64,000 nt of DNA from Microcoleus vaginatus PCC 9802 (GTDB lineage Bacteria; Cyanobacteriota; Cyanobacteriia; Cyanobacteriales; Microcoleaceae). The stretch's first letter is position 1; every line of letters starts with the position of its first letter. A model generated the notes under the pieces. It made no database searches. It worked only from the letters and a program-made list of their open reading frames with translations, and was not told where the DNA came from. Positions 17,240-25,495 of this stretch are shown piece after piece. Where the stretch lies: positions 3,979,001 to 4,043,000 of the forward strand of contig CP031740.1 in NCBI GenBank assembly GCA_022701275.1. The letters run 5' to 3'. The position numbers and the translations under genes are program-made.

Positions 17240-18922
17240 ATGAACCGTGTCAGCATCAAGGGTGAGGAACACCCCATTAGAAAAATCTTTAGCGATGACT
17301 TTATGTTCACCATTCCCCTCTACCAACGTCCCTATGCTTGGACAAATGAGCAAGCTGGAGAACTGCTGGAAGACCTGCTAACATCATTGGGAGATGGCAA
17401 TGACACGATTGATCAACTCAACCCGTACTTTCTAGGCAGCATTGTTTTGATCAAATCTGGGCCGCCAGATGCTGAAATTGTAGATGGTCAGCAACGTCTA
17501 ACAACTCTCACCATACTACTAGCTGCTCTCAGGGCATCATTGCCAACAGAACACGCCAATGACTTGACCACTTATCTATACCAAAAAGGCAGCTTAATCG
17601 CGGGTATAAATAATCGTTACCGTCTGACTTTGCGCGAGCGAGATGCCGACTTTTTTAAGGAATATCTTCAAAATGAAGGTGGTATTAACAAGCTCAAAGA
17701 ATTGAACAATGTTGAGCTGATGGATACTCAGAAGCTTATTAAAGAAAATGCACATTTATTCTTGCAACGTTTGCAGACTATCGCGGAATCCCACCGTATA
17801 CGTCTTGCCCAGTTCCTCATTACCCAGTGCTTCTTGGTAGTGGTTTCTACGCCTGACTTTGACTCTGCATATCGGATATTTTCTGTGTTGAACAACAGGG
17901 GATTGGATCTCTCCCTAACTGATATCTTGAAAGCTGACATTATCGGAAAAATACCCGAAAGCCAACAAGAAAAATATACTAAAAAGTGGGAAGATACCGA
18001 GGAGGATCTGGGACGCGAATTATTCAAAGATTTGTTTTCTCATATTCGCATGATTAAGGAAAAGAAAAAACTCAACAAGAGCGTCCTTAAAGATTTTCAG
18101 GAAAACATCAATCCTGCGGCTGGGCCTCAGCAATTCATTGATGAAATTTTAGATCCTTATGCTAAGGCTTTTTCGGAAATTCAGAACTTAAGGTATGAAA
18201 GCGAGCGGCGTGCAGAGGAAATAAATCAACTGTTTAAATATTTAGAGAGAATTGATAATTTCGACTGGATACCGCCTGCCATTCTCTACCTGTCGCGCAA
18301 CCGTAATAACCCGGATAATTTGGTGCGTTTTTTTACAGATTTAGACCGCCTTGCGGCAGGTTTAATGATTGTCCGCGCCAATATCAATGAACGGATTGAA
18401 CGTTACAGCAGATTGCTTACTGCTATTGAGCAAGAGGAATATTTATTCAATTCCTATTCACCGCTCCAGTTTACTCCTGAAGAGTCAAAAAATATCCTCA
18501 GAGTCCTCGATAGTGACCTTTACCTAATTCAAAAAATTCGTCGTTATGTTTTGCTGCGCTTAGATGCTGCTCTGTCAGAAGGTGAAGCATCTTACAACTT
18601 CTCCAACATTACTGTCGAGCACGTACTTCCCCAAAATCCCGACGCTAATAGTGAGTGGATGAAGTCGTTTCCTAGTCAGCAAGAGCGCGATCAATATGTG
18701 CATCGTCTTGGCAACTTAGTTTTGCTATCTTCTGCGAAAAACACTCTGGCACAAAATTATGATTTTGATGTGAAAAAACAGAAGTATTTCACCACTAAGA
18801 CAGGTGTTTCACCCTTTGCACTTACTACCCAAGTGCTGCGGGAACAGGAATGGACGCCAGAAGTAATCGCTCGACGACAGAAAGAGCTGATTAATGTTCT
18901 CAAGAATCTTTGGCGCTTATAG
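17240..18922 (+). CDS. DUF262-DUF1524 protein (GmrSD-like)
   Basis: A 560-residue protein in two parts. The amino half is a DUF262/ParB-like domain with FTIPLYQRPYAW (about 23-34) and the NTPase-type motif EIVDGQQRLTTLTILLAAL (about 78-96). The C-terminal part is DUF1524, an HNH-like nuclease with TVEHVLPQNP (His) and HRLGNLVLLSSAKNT (His and Asn), about 456-510. In GmrSD such a chain is a modification-dependent restriction enzyme that cuts DNA with glucosylated hydroxymethylcytosine. Many homologues are uncharacterised. It stands alone, with no methyltransferase or phage gene beside it. Both catalytic regions look intact, so it may be a solitary antiviral nuclease. Confidence 0.88.
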   Translation: MNRVSIKGEEHPIRKIFSDDFMFTIPLYQRPYAWTNEQAGELLEDLLTSLGDGNDTIDQLNPYFLGSIVLIKSGPPDAEIVDGQQRLTTLTILLAALRASLPTEHANDLTTYLYQKGSLIAGINNRYRLTLRERDADFFKEYLQNEGGINKLKELNNVELMDTQKLIKENAHLFLQRLQTIAESHRIRLAQFLITQCFLVVVSTPDFDSAYRIFSVLNNRGLDLSLTDILKADIIGKIPESQQEKYTKKWEDTEEDLGRELFKDLFSHIRMIKEKKKLNKSVLKDFQENINPAAGPQQFIDEILDPYAKAFSEIQNLRYESERRAEEINQLFKYLERIDNFDWIPPAILYLSRNRNNPDNLVRFFTDLDRLAAGLMIVRANINERIERYSRLLTAIEQEEYLFNSYSPLQFTPEESKNILRVLDSDLYLIQKIRRYVLLRLDAALSEGEASYNFSNITVEHVLPQNPDANSEWMKSFPSQQERDQYVHRLGNLVLLSSAKNTLAQNYDFDVKKQKYFTTKTGVSPFALTTQVLREQEWTPEVIARRQKELINVLKNLWRL

Positions 18923-19024
18923 GATAATTGAATTTGATATCAAATCGCTCTTATCTGTCCATCAGCACAAAACCATCTGCGTCCATCTGCGGTCAAAAAA
19001 ATCTAAATTCCGCCAGCAAAAACT

Positions 19025-19498
19025 TTACTTTTTAGGTTGCTGCTTCTGGTAAACGCTGATAACTTTATCGGCATAAGTAGCTGTTGCCCCACTTTTGCAA
19101 GCTGCGGAGTCCCCTGTCATCCACCAGCAAGCGGCGCGGCGTACAGCGGTTAATTCATTGTTGCTGCTAGCTTTGTATTCGTCGCGCAGCAAATCGCCCA
19201 CGATACAGGTAACAATTGATTTGGCTTTTGTCGCGTCGGCCTCAAATTGTTGGGGTGTTAAATCTTGTTTGGTACAGAATTTGGCCCAGCGGGAAATATT
19301 GCCCGGTAAAACTTGCCACTGACTGTACATTCCGTCATTTGCGGCTTGTGGCGGGGCGGCTTGTCGCAGCGCTTCTACGAGGGCGGAAACTTGCGCGTCG
19401 GTGACTGCTTGCGCTGTGGCTGGAAGTGATTGCAATCCGAGGCTAATTATCAAACTGCCGAATAGTAGATTGGTTTTTGCGATCGATTTAAAATTCAT
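19025..19498 (-). CDS. Small secreted cyanobacterial protein, function unknown
   Basis: A 157-residue protein with a signal peptide (NLLFGSLIISLGLQSLPATAQA, cleavage expected after ATA-QA near residue 31). The mature part has three or four Cys (KFCTKQD, VTCIVGD, AACWWMTGD, AACKSG), which could form disulfides in the periplasm. I do not recognise the family by name. There is no operon partner; the DUF262 gene is convergent with about 100 bases between the ends. Confidence 0.7.
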   Translation of the reverse strand: MNFKSIAKTNLLFGSLIISLGLQSLPATAQAVTDAQVSALVEALRQAAPPQAANDGMYSQWQVLPGNISRWAKFCTKQDLTPQQFEADATKAKSIVTCIVGDLLRDEYKASSNNELTAVRRAACWWMTGDSAACKSGATATYADKVISVYQKQQPKK

Positions 19499-19649
19499 TC
19501 ACAATGCCCTGTTTGATTTAAACTTTGTTTCCTCAAACAAGGTTTACTATTTTGTCTATCGAATACCTCTGTCTTAAGTATGATTTCCCCGCTTAATGCA
19601 CTGTCGATCGCCCTTACGATAGAAATTGTTAATCAAGTACGATAAAATC

Positions 19650-19995
19650 ATGCAAGTACAACCCAGGGAAATTCCACGTTACACTACAGCAGAGGGTACG
19701 GCACCATTCACCGAGTGGCTTGATGCCCGCCGCGATCGGAATGTTAGAGTTAGAATCAAATCTAGGCTTGACCGAAGTTGAGCAAGGTAATCTCGCAGAA
19801 TTCAAGTCACCGGGACAATGAGTTTTTGAACTCAGAATTAATTATGGCCCGGGCTACCGCGTCTACTTCGGACAAGTCGGCGTGACAATTGTGGTAATCC
19901 TCATAGCTGGGGATAAAAGCACCCAAAAACAGAAAATTCGACAAGCTATAGAATACTGGACAGATTATGAAAAACGTGAAAGCACCGACAAGTGA
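19650..19995 (+). pseudogene. RelE/HigB-type toxin gene (phage Gp49-like), disrupted
   Basis: The frame starts QVQPREIPRYTTAEGTAPF with TEWLDARRDRNVRVRIKSRLDR, typical of the addiction-module killer family. It breaks by frameshift near 19776, resumes as VEQGNLAEFKSPG, hits a TGA (CAA TGA) at about 19818-19822, and continues in the same frame as VFELRINYGPGYRVYFGQV and IAGDKSTQKQKIRQAIEYW to a stop at 19993. One frameshift and one nonsense codon (where the family has Gly) leave no full-length toxin. The remnant still overlaps the antitoxin start by about 29 bases, the normal order of this module. Confidence 0.8.
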
Positions 19996-20362
19996 TAGCC
20001 ACCGCGAGTACCTAATTGAATCTCTCCACGAGCCGGAAGAAGCTGCTGGTTTTATCGGCGCTATCTTGGAAGAAAAAGACCCTGAACCAGCACTTTTGAG
20101 AAATGCCATCCGAAAGGTGATTGAGGCTCGAATCAGGATGAATACTCTTTCGGAGTCAGCAAAACAGCATCACGAAAAACTCGACAAGATGCTGGCTGAA
20201 AGTGCAGGTTCGGAAATCTATAGTTTGGTAGAATTGCTCGAAGCATTAGGATTTAAACTAGAAATTACTGTCGCAGATACTGAGTTGTCGCCTGACTCGG
20301 AATCAACGGATTTGGGGGAATCAGAATTATCGCCCGAACCAGTAGTAATTAATCCCAGTTAA
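19967..20362 (+). CDS. Antitoxin of a HigA/addiction-module antidote type, with acidic tail
   Basis: A 131-residue protein. The first 95 residues match the probable addiction-module antidote family: REYLIESLHEPEEAAGFIGA, then LLRNAIRKVIEARIRMNTLS, then an HTH region with KLDKMLAESAGSEIYSLVEL and LLEALGFKLEI. Residues 100-131 form an extra acidic Ser/Glu/Pro-rich tail (LSPDSES...ELSPEP) that the short family members lack. It would bind its own promoter and the toxin. The toxin upstream is broken, so this is a solitary antitoxin now. Confidence 0.8.
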   Translation: MKNVKAPTSDSHREYLIESLHEPEEAAGFIGAILEEKDPEPALLRNAIRKVIEARIRMNTLSESAKQHHEKLDKMLAESAGSEIYSLVELLEALGFKLEITVADTELSPDSESTDLGESELSPEPVVINPS

Positions 20363-20378
20363 TGAGTAAATCGCGCCC

Positions 20379-21578
20379 TCACCCTTCCCTCACAAAATCT
20401 AACAATCGGTGAGCCATTTCTAGCTTGCTGCAAGGTGCTATTTCTACTTGCTTGCCGGCGGCATTAATTAATATTGCTTGATTGGTATTGCTGCCGAAAC
20501 CGGCACCTATTTGATCGATCGGGTTTGCGGCAATTACATCTAGTTTCTTCGATCGCAATTTCTCCAAAGCCGGCTTGACAATATCTCCAGTTTGTGCTGC
20601 AAACCCGATTAATTTTTGGTGCGGCTGTTTCAATTTTCCCAACTCTGCCACAATATCCGCTACCGGTGCCAACGGTAAACAATTCGGGAGCGATCGCTTC
20701 GGCAATTTCTCACTACTGTACTCGGCAGGTTTCACATCCGCTACCGCCGCCGCCATCACCGTCAAATCCGCATCGGGGAAGCATTGCAGCATCGCCTGCC
20801 GCATTTCTTGTGCACTGGTAACTGCGATCGCCCGCAAACCTGAGAGCGGCAACTCGCCAGTTATACTGTGTACCAGCGTCACTGTAGCGCCGCGGTGCTG
20901 TGCAGCTTGCGCCAAAGCTATACCCATTTTGCCACTGGAAGGATTGCCGATAAACCGCACCGGATCGAGGTGTTCCCGCGTTCCTCCCGCACTGATCAAC
21001 ACCCGAAGGCCCGCTAAATCTCGATCGCCCTTCGCATACAACAGCGATTCAATATGAGGCAAAATCTCATAAGGTTCTGCCATGCGGCCGACACCCGCGC
21101 GATCGCACGCCAGCATTCCCGCCCCCGGATTCGCAGCATGATAGCGCCGATAAGTCAACACTTCCCGCCAATTCCGCTGCACCGTCGGCTGTTCCCACAT
21201 ATCCGTATTCATCGCCGGTGCCAGCAAAATTGGGCAACTAGAAGCTAAGACAGTATTAGTCAGCAAATTATCCGCAAAACCCCCCGCCAACTTAGCCAAA
21301 GTATTAGCTGTCAAAGGAGCAATAACAAAAACTTCCGCCCATTCTCCCAGTTGAATGTGCAGGGGGCGCCCGTGGCTTGCTTGCCAAAAATCTTTGTCAG
21401 TAAAAGCAGGATGGCGGCACAGAGTAGCAAAAGTCAAAGGCGTTACAAACTCCGCGGCTGCATCAGTAAGAATAGCTTTAACTTCAGCTCCAGCTTTCGC
21501 TAAAGTGGAAACTACTTCGCAAACTTTGTAAGCGGCAATCCCGCCACTAACGCCGATTAAAATTCGTCTGCCCTTCAT
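20379..21578 (-). CDS. coaBC: CoaBC, phosphopantothenoylcysteine decarboxylase / phosphopantothenate-cysteine ligase
   Basis: A 399-residue bifunctional enzyme of coenzyme A synthesis: it joins cysteine to 4'-phosphopantothenate and then decarboxylates the product. The N-terminal CoaC flavoprotein part has [16 protein letters not shown], the HIQLGEWA histidine region, and the PAMNTDMW substrate motif (about 121-128). The CoaB ligase part starts near residue 185 with [20 protein letters not shown] and ends with the [11 protein letters not shown] and NQAILI motifs. Length is normal. It follows DUF2555 (144 bases) and the esterase on the same strand, so the three may be one transcript. Confidence 0.96.
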   Translation of the reverse strand: MKGRRILIGVSGGIAAYKVCEVVSTLAKAGAEVKAILTDAAAEFVTPLTFATLCRHPAFTDKDFWQASHGRPLHIQLGEWAEVFVIAPLTANTLAKLAGGFADNLLTNTVLASSCPILLAPAMNTDMWEQPTVQRNWREVLTYRRYHAANPGAGMLACDRAGVGRMAEPYEILPHIESLLYAKGDRDLAGLRVLISAGGTREHLDPVRFIGNPSSGKMGIALAQAAQHRGATVTLVHSITGELPLSGLRAIAVTSAQEMRQAMLQCFPDADLTVMAAAVADVKPAEYSSEKLPKRSLPNCLPLAPVADIVAELGKLKQPHQKLIGFAAQTGDIVKPALEKLRSKKLDVIAANPIDQIGAGFGSNTNQAILINAAGKQVEIAPCSKLEMAHRLLDFVREG

Positions 21579-21722
21579 GTCATTTTTTCATAAAAAAAAA
21601 TCAAGAAAGAAATTAAGATAAAAACAGACTCAAATCTCTAATTCATCTGTTTAATCCGCAACAAGATATGCTGCTAACTTCTTCCTCAATTCCGTCGAAA
21701 TTTTTGAGCTAGATTTTTAAAT

Positions 21723-21935
21723 CTATGCTTCGTCGTAGGCTTCCATATCCAGAAGGTGGAGATAAGGTTCAACCAGCTCCGGCCGCTGAAAGGCAAGCGA
21801 TCGCAACAAATGCCAATCATTCAATCCCTCAAAAGGATCTGTATAATCGTCAACTTCCAAACGGACAGCCAATTCTGCCACGTCCTGAGAAGTAAGTACA
21901 GCAATATCGCGCGATGCTTTGGTTAAAGTTTTCAT
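21723..21935 (-). CDS. DUF2555 family protein
   Basis: A 70-residue cyanobacterial protein of unknown function, with the DUF2555 features LTSQDVAELAVRLEVDDY, DPFEGLNDWHLLRSLAFQRP and EPYLHLLDMEAYDEA. It is short, acidic and all-helical by appearance. The family is often found beside coaBC, as here, which suggests a shared transcript but not a known role. Confidence 0.88.
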   Translation of the reverse strand: MKTLTKASRDIAVLTSQDVAELAVRLEVDDYTDPFEGLNDWHLLRSLAFQRPELVEPYLHLLDMEAYDEA

Positions 21936-21980
21936 TTTTTTCCCCTGCCCGAGACTTCCGCCATACTATATACTAAACCT

Positions 21981-22604
21981 TTAATCAGATTTCGACACAG
22001 TTTGTACAACAAAACTTCGCATTACATCTATAACTTCCGGCAGAATCTCGTGTCCCATCTTAAATTCTTGATACTGCACCGCAGCTCCCCAAGCCGTCAA
22101 ACTCTCGCGCGATCGCACAGCAGCACTAACCGGCACAATAGTATCTTGAGTACCGTGCACGATTAAAACAGGTGGCAAAGCACTCCCAGCAACTGGCGAA
22201 ATCGGGTGTAAATAACCGCTCAGACAAATTAAACCGGCTACAGGCAAAGTCAATCCCACATCTAGAGTCATCGCTCCGCCTTGAGAAAAGCCACCTAAAA
22301 TCGTGCGAGACAAAGGCACGCCCGTGCTGCTTTCCAAAGACAGCAAAAATTCCCTCAGCAATTGCCGGCTTTCTACCAATCCCTGAGCGTCTTTGCTTTG
22401 AAGGTTATACCACGCTTTGCCGCTCGTTACCTGGGGATGGGGAAAGGGGGCATGGGGAAACACAAACTGATAATCCGGCAAATTGAAAACGGGTGCTAAG
22501 GAAGTCAAATCCCGAGCATTAGCACCCCATCCATGCAAAGCGACAATCAAAGCGACAGGTTTGCGATCGGTTGTGGGTGGAATGCTAATAGATTGTAAAG
22601 ACAT
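21981..22604 (-). CDS. Alpha/beta hydrolase, phospholipase/carboxylesterase family
   Basis: A 207-residue soluble serine esterase. The oxyanion loop is ALHGWGANA (about 24-32). The nucleophile elbow is GGFSQGGAMT (Ser about 112). The Asp is in VHGTQDTIVP and the His in KMGHEILPEV. These are the marks of the YpfH/acyl-protein-thioesterase-like group that cleaves short acyl esters. It lies 45 bases upstream of DUF2555 on the same strand. Confidence 0.88.
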   Translation of the reverse strand: MSLQSISIPPTTDRKPVALIVALHGWGANARDLTSLAPVFNLPDYQFVFPHAPFPHPQVTSGKAWYNLQSKDAQGLVESRQLLREFLLSLESSTGVPLSRTILGGFSQGGAMTLDVGLTLPVAGLICLSGYLHPISPVAGSALPPVLIVHGTQDTIVPVSAAVRSRESLTAWGAAVQYQEFKMGHEILPEVIDVMRSFVVQTVSKSD

Positions 22605-23026
22605 CGTAGTTAATAATTGGTAATCTGGCCTTGCTACAATTATAAATTGTCACGACGGGTAAAACCCAAAATATTTGTCTTTGGCGATATTGGACTCGAA
22701 ATTAGCACACGCTTGCCAATAACTATAACAGTTAACAGTTGAAAGTAGAGTGCCAAATCCGCACCTTTCCCAAGTTGAGTGCGGATAGTTCACTTTTTCT
22801 AGACAGGAATTAGGGAGCATCTCAAATTTGTAAAAACACTTATTCTGGCTCCTGCCTTCTTCCTTTTTTTTTCTTCCTCTTTCCTCCTAGCTCCTGCCTT
22901 CTTCCTTTTTTCTTCTTCCTCTTTCCTCTTTCCTCCTGCCTCCTGCCTCCAAACTCCAATTTCTCGCTTGGCTGCTTTCATGGAGATGCTCCCAGCAAGA
23001 CTCAGCTAGAAGAGAGATTTCTCCCG
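22605..23026. other. Spacer with hairpin and pyrimidine-rich repeat
   Basis: A hairpin with arms atccgcac / gtgcggat lies at 22757-22786. From 22840 to 22965 the plus strand is almost pure C/T with units like ttcttcctctttcctcctgcctcctgcc; read on the minus strand it encodes Lys/Glu/Arg-rich low-complexity sequence. This is taken as repeat DNA and not a gene. Confidence 0.6.
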
Positions 23027-25117
23027 CTAATTCCAACTGGCACCTACCGCAGGTGAAACCTTAGAAACAGATTGCTTAGAGTGTTGTCGCACCGGCACCT
23101 CAATCCAAAATTCAGTTCCCTCTCCGGGAGCCGATAGGCACCTGAGCGAACCTTTATGTTTGTCCACTATTTGATAGCCGATCGACAATCCCAAGCCAGT
23201 ACCTTTGCCTACAGGTTTGGTAGTAAAAAAGGGATCAAATAAACGTTTTTTTACATTCTCCGTCATGCCCGCTCCATTGTCAGCAATTCGCACGCATACA
23301 CAATTAGAACTTAAAAGTTCAGTGCGAATCCGAATCCTAGGTAAAAAAGCCGCATCATAGGGATTTTTACCATTTGGTAAAATGTGACTCTTTTTTTCAT
23401 GTAAAACATCAATGGCATTGCTCAAAACATTCATAAATACCTGATTCAATTGTCCCGCCCAGCACTCCACTAAGGGCAAATTTCCGTATTCTTTGATGAC
23501 TTGAATGCCCGGAAAACCAGGTTGGGGTTTCAGCCGACTATCCAAAATCATCAAGGTGCTGTCAATGCCTTGGTGAATGTCAACCGACTTCATTTCTGCT
23601 TCATCCAAGCGCGAAAAATTCCGCAGAGAAAGCACGATCTGCCTGATCCGTTCAGCTCCCATATTCATTGATTGTAGGATTTTAGGCAAGTCTTCACTGA
23701 TAAACTCCAAATCAATCTCTTGTAGTTTCGCTTGCACTTCGGGCGTTGGGTTGGGATATTGCTGCTGGTATAGTTCCACAAGTTCCAGCAAGTTTCGGGT
23801 ATATGCGCCTGTATGGATCAGGTTGCCAGAGATGAAGTTGACAGGATTGTTAATTTCGTGGGCAACTCCCGCCACCAACTGCCCCAAGCTGGACATTTTT
23901 TCAGTTTGGATTAGTTGAAATTGAGTTTCCTGCAAATTTTTTAGTGCTGTTTCTAGTTCAGCGGTGCGCTGTTTTAGTTGAATTGTGCGATCGTACACTT
24001 GCTGTTCTACTTTTGCGGTACGTTCTAGAGACATCAACAGGTAAATCGTCAAGCTGCCAGTCATCAATAGCCCGATCGCGCCAATTGCCAGCGAACCCTG
24101 ATGCGTCCTCATACTGTTGTACCCCTTCCCAGGCAAAACTAGCAGCCTCCACTGGCGGTCTCCTACGTTAAATAAGCGAGTGCAAGCACTAGGATTTTGA
24201 CAGATTTTTCCCTGCAAATTAGCTAACTCTGGCTTTTCGTGTTTTGGGTTATCTATCAACTGCTTAGCTTGTGAGTCGTAGCGCACCAGAAAGCGTTCTT
24301 TCTCTATAGCAGAGTTGTCATAGAGGTAAAAATTAATCTTGTCTAAATTTAGCGATTCTAAAGAGAAATCGACCATATTGGTAATCTGAAACAGACCCGC
24401 AATAACTCCCATTAGGTTTTGGGGGGCGTGGATCGAGTTATCAGCAGAAGTTCTGCGGCGGGGTACTGGTAGAAATACTTGCAATCCCGGTTGATTGTTG
24501 CTGACTAATCTAATCCGCCCGGAAGCGGCTATTTTCCCGGTATTCACCGATTTCTCTAAAGCTGCTTTGCGATCGGGGCTGGAGGCAACATCAAAACCGA
24601 TCACTTTGTTATCTTCTTCTAGTGCTTCTCTGTAAATAATTGGAAAATATTCCGATCGCACTTTTGCTTTGACCTGCTTTTTGTCAGGAGTTCGCTCGTA
24701 AATTTGAAATGCCGGAAAACCTTCGGCTCGAATTGTTTGTTCGTAAGCTGCTTTTTGGGCATCCGGCACGCGCCGAATCCAGTTAACAGAATGTATAGCA
24801 GAATTTCGGGAAAGTGCAGGTTGAGTGAATTGCTTAAAATCTTGTCTGCTAACTTTAGCAGATGCGCTGTAGAATGCTTCAAGTGAGTACAGAAATTCTA
24901 AATTTTTGTTGATGCTTTGCTGCAATGCCACATTCAGGCGATCGGCTTGCTGATGAAATTCAGCTTGCAGTCGTTGATTTTCCCCATGCCAAACAACGGC
25001 CACGGCTGCCAATGACAAGCTTGTACCGGTGCAAAGAGTCAGCGCTGCTGGAATGTAGCGACGGTGCGACAGTAAACTTTCCTTCAGCGAATTAAACCAA
25101 TTGCTCGCAACATTCAT
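23027..25117 (-). CDS. CHASE-domain sensor histidine kinase
   Basis: A 696-residue membrane sensor kinase. The first helix is about residues 20-45 (IPAALTLCTGTSLSLAAVAV). An extracytoplasmic CHASE domain (about 70-290, with ALSRNSAIHSVNWIRRVPD and FPIIYREALEEDN) follows, then a second helix (about 333-355, LAIGAIGLLMTGSLTIYLLM) and a coiled coil. The kinase core has the H box GVAHEINNPVNF, the N-box region NQVFMNVLSNAIDVL, and the G boxes IADNGAGM and GKGTGLGLSIGYQI. CHASE domains bind small outside ligands, which are unknown here. ATG 25117 matches the first hydrophobic helix. No response regulator is adjacent. Confidence 0.92.
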   Translation of the reverse strand: MNVASNWFNSLKESLLSHRRYIPAALTLCTGTSLSLAAVAVVWHGENQRLQAEFHQQADRLNVALQQSINKNLEFLYSLEAFYSASAKVSRQDFKQFTQPALSRNSAIHSVNWIRRVPDAQKAAYEQTIRAEGFPAFQIYERTPDKKQVKAKVRSEYFPIIYREALEEDNKVIGFDVASSPDRKAALEKSVNTGKIAASGRIRLVSNNQPGLQVFLPVPRRRTSADNSIHAPQNLMGVIAGLFQITNMVDFSLESLNLDKINFYLYDNSAIEKERFLVRYDSQAKQLIDNPKHEKPELANLQGKICQNPSACTRLFNVGDRQWRLLVLPGKGYNSMRTHQGSLAIGAIGLLMTGSLTIYLLMSLERTAKVEQQVYDRTIQLKQRTAELETALKNLQETQFQLIQTEKMSSLGQLVAGVAHEINNPVNFISGNLIHTGAYTRNLLELVELYQQQYPNPTPEVQAKLQEIDLEFISEDLPKILQSMNMGAERIRQIVLSLRNFSRLDEAEMKSVDIHQGIDSTLMILDSRLKPQPGFPGIQVIKEYGNLPLVECWAGQLNQVFMNVLSNAIDVLHEKKSHILPNGKNPYDAAFLPRIRIRTELLSSNCVCVRIADNGAGMTENVKKRLFDPFFTTKPVGKGTGLGLSIGYQIVDKHKGSLRCLSAPGEGTEFWIEVPVRQHSKQSVSKVSPAVGASWN

Positions 25118-25444
25118 ATTTCCACACCTTCTGCTACCGGAGTGCAATTGTTTAAAGACTTGTGAAGTTCCTTGATAGCACGAAGGACAGCCTAGAAACT
25201 AAATTGTTTAAAAACTTACGATCGCAGCAATAGGACTTACCCTGAGAAACCCAATTTCTACGAAAATATTGGTGTGGTAACAAGAAAGTTGGGAAGCAAT
25301 TGGCTTTTTACCAATAGTGCATCCACGACTGAGGAATTGAAAGCAATTGTAACTAAGTGTAACGAAGCCAGTTCCCATCTGGGCCCTCCCAAGTTCCTGC
25401 CCCGCAAGAACCTGGGAGCGAAAAAAAACCTTGATCTGCTGGTG

Positions 25445-25467
25445 GGGCGGGTAATCAATACCCGCCC
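25445..25467 (-). terminator. Hairpin downstream of cphA2
   Basis: Nine-base perfect arms (gggcgggta / tacccgccc) enclose a 5-base loop, 29 bases past the cphA2 stop. There is no T tract, so it may be a repeat with terminator effect. Confidence 0.5.
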
Positions 25468-25495
25468 TACAAAGCTAACTTAAATGTGGAACAGC

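Noticed and set aside
22799..22981. Lys/Glu/Arg-rich 60-codon minus-strand frame
   Set aside because: It is produced by a purine-rich simple repeat, seen again inside another gene.
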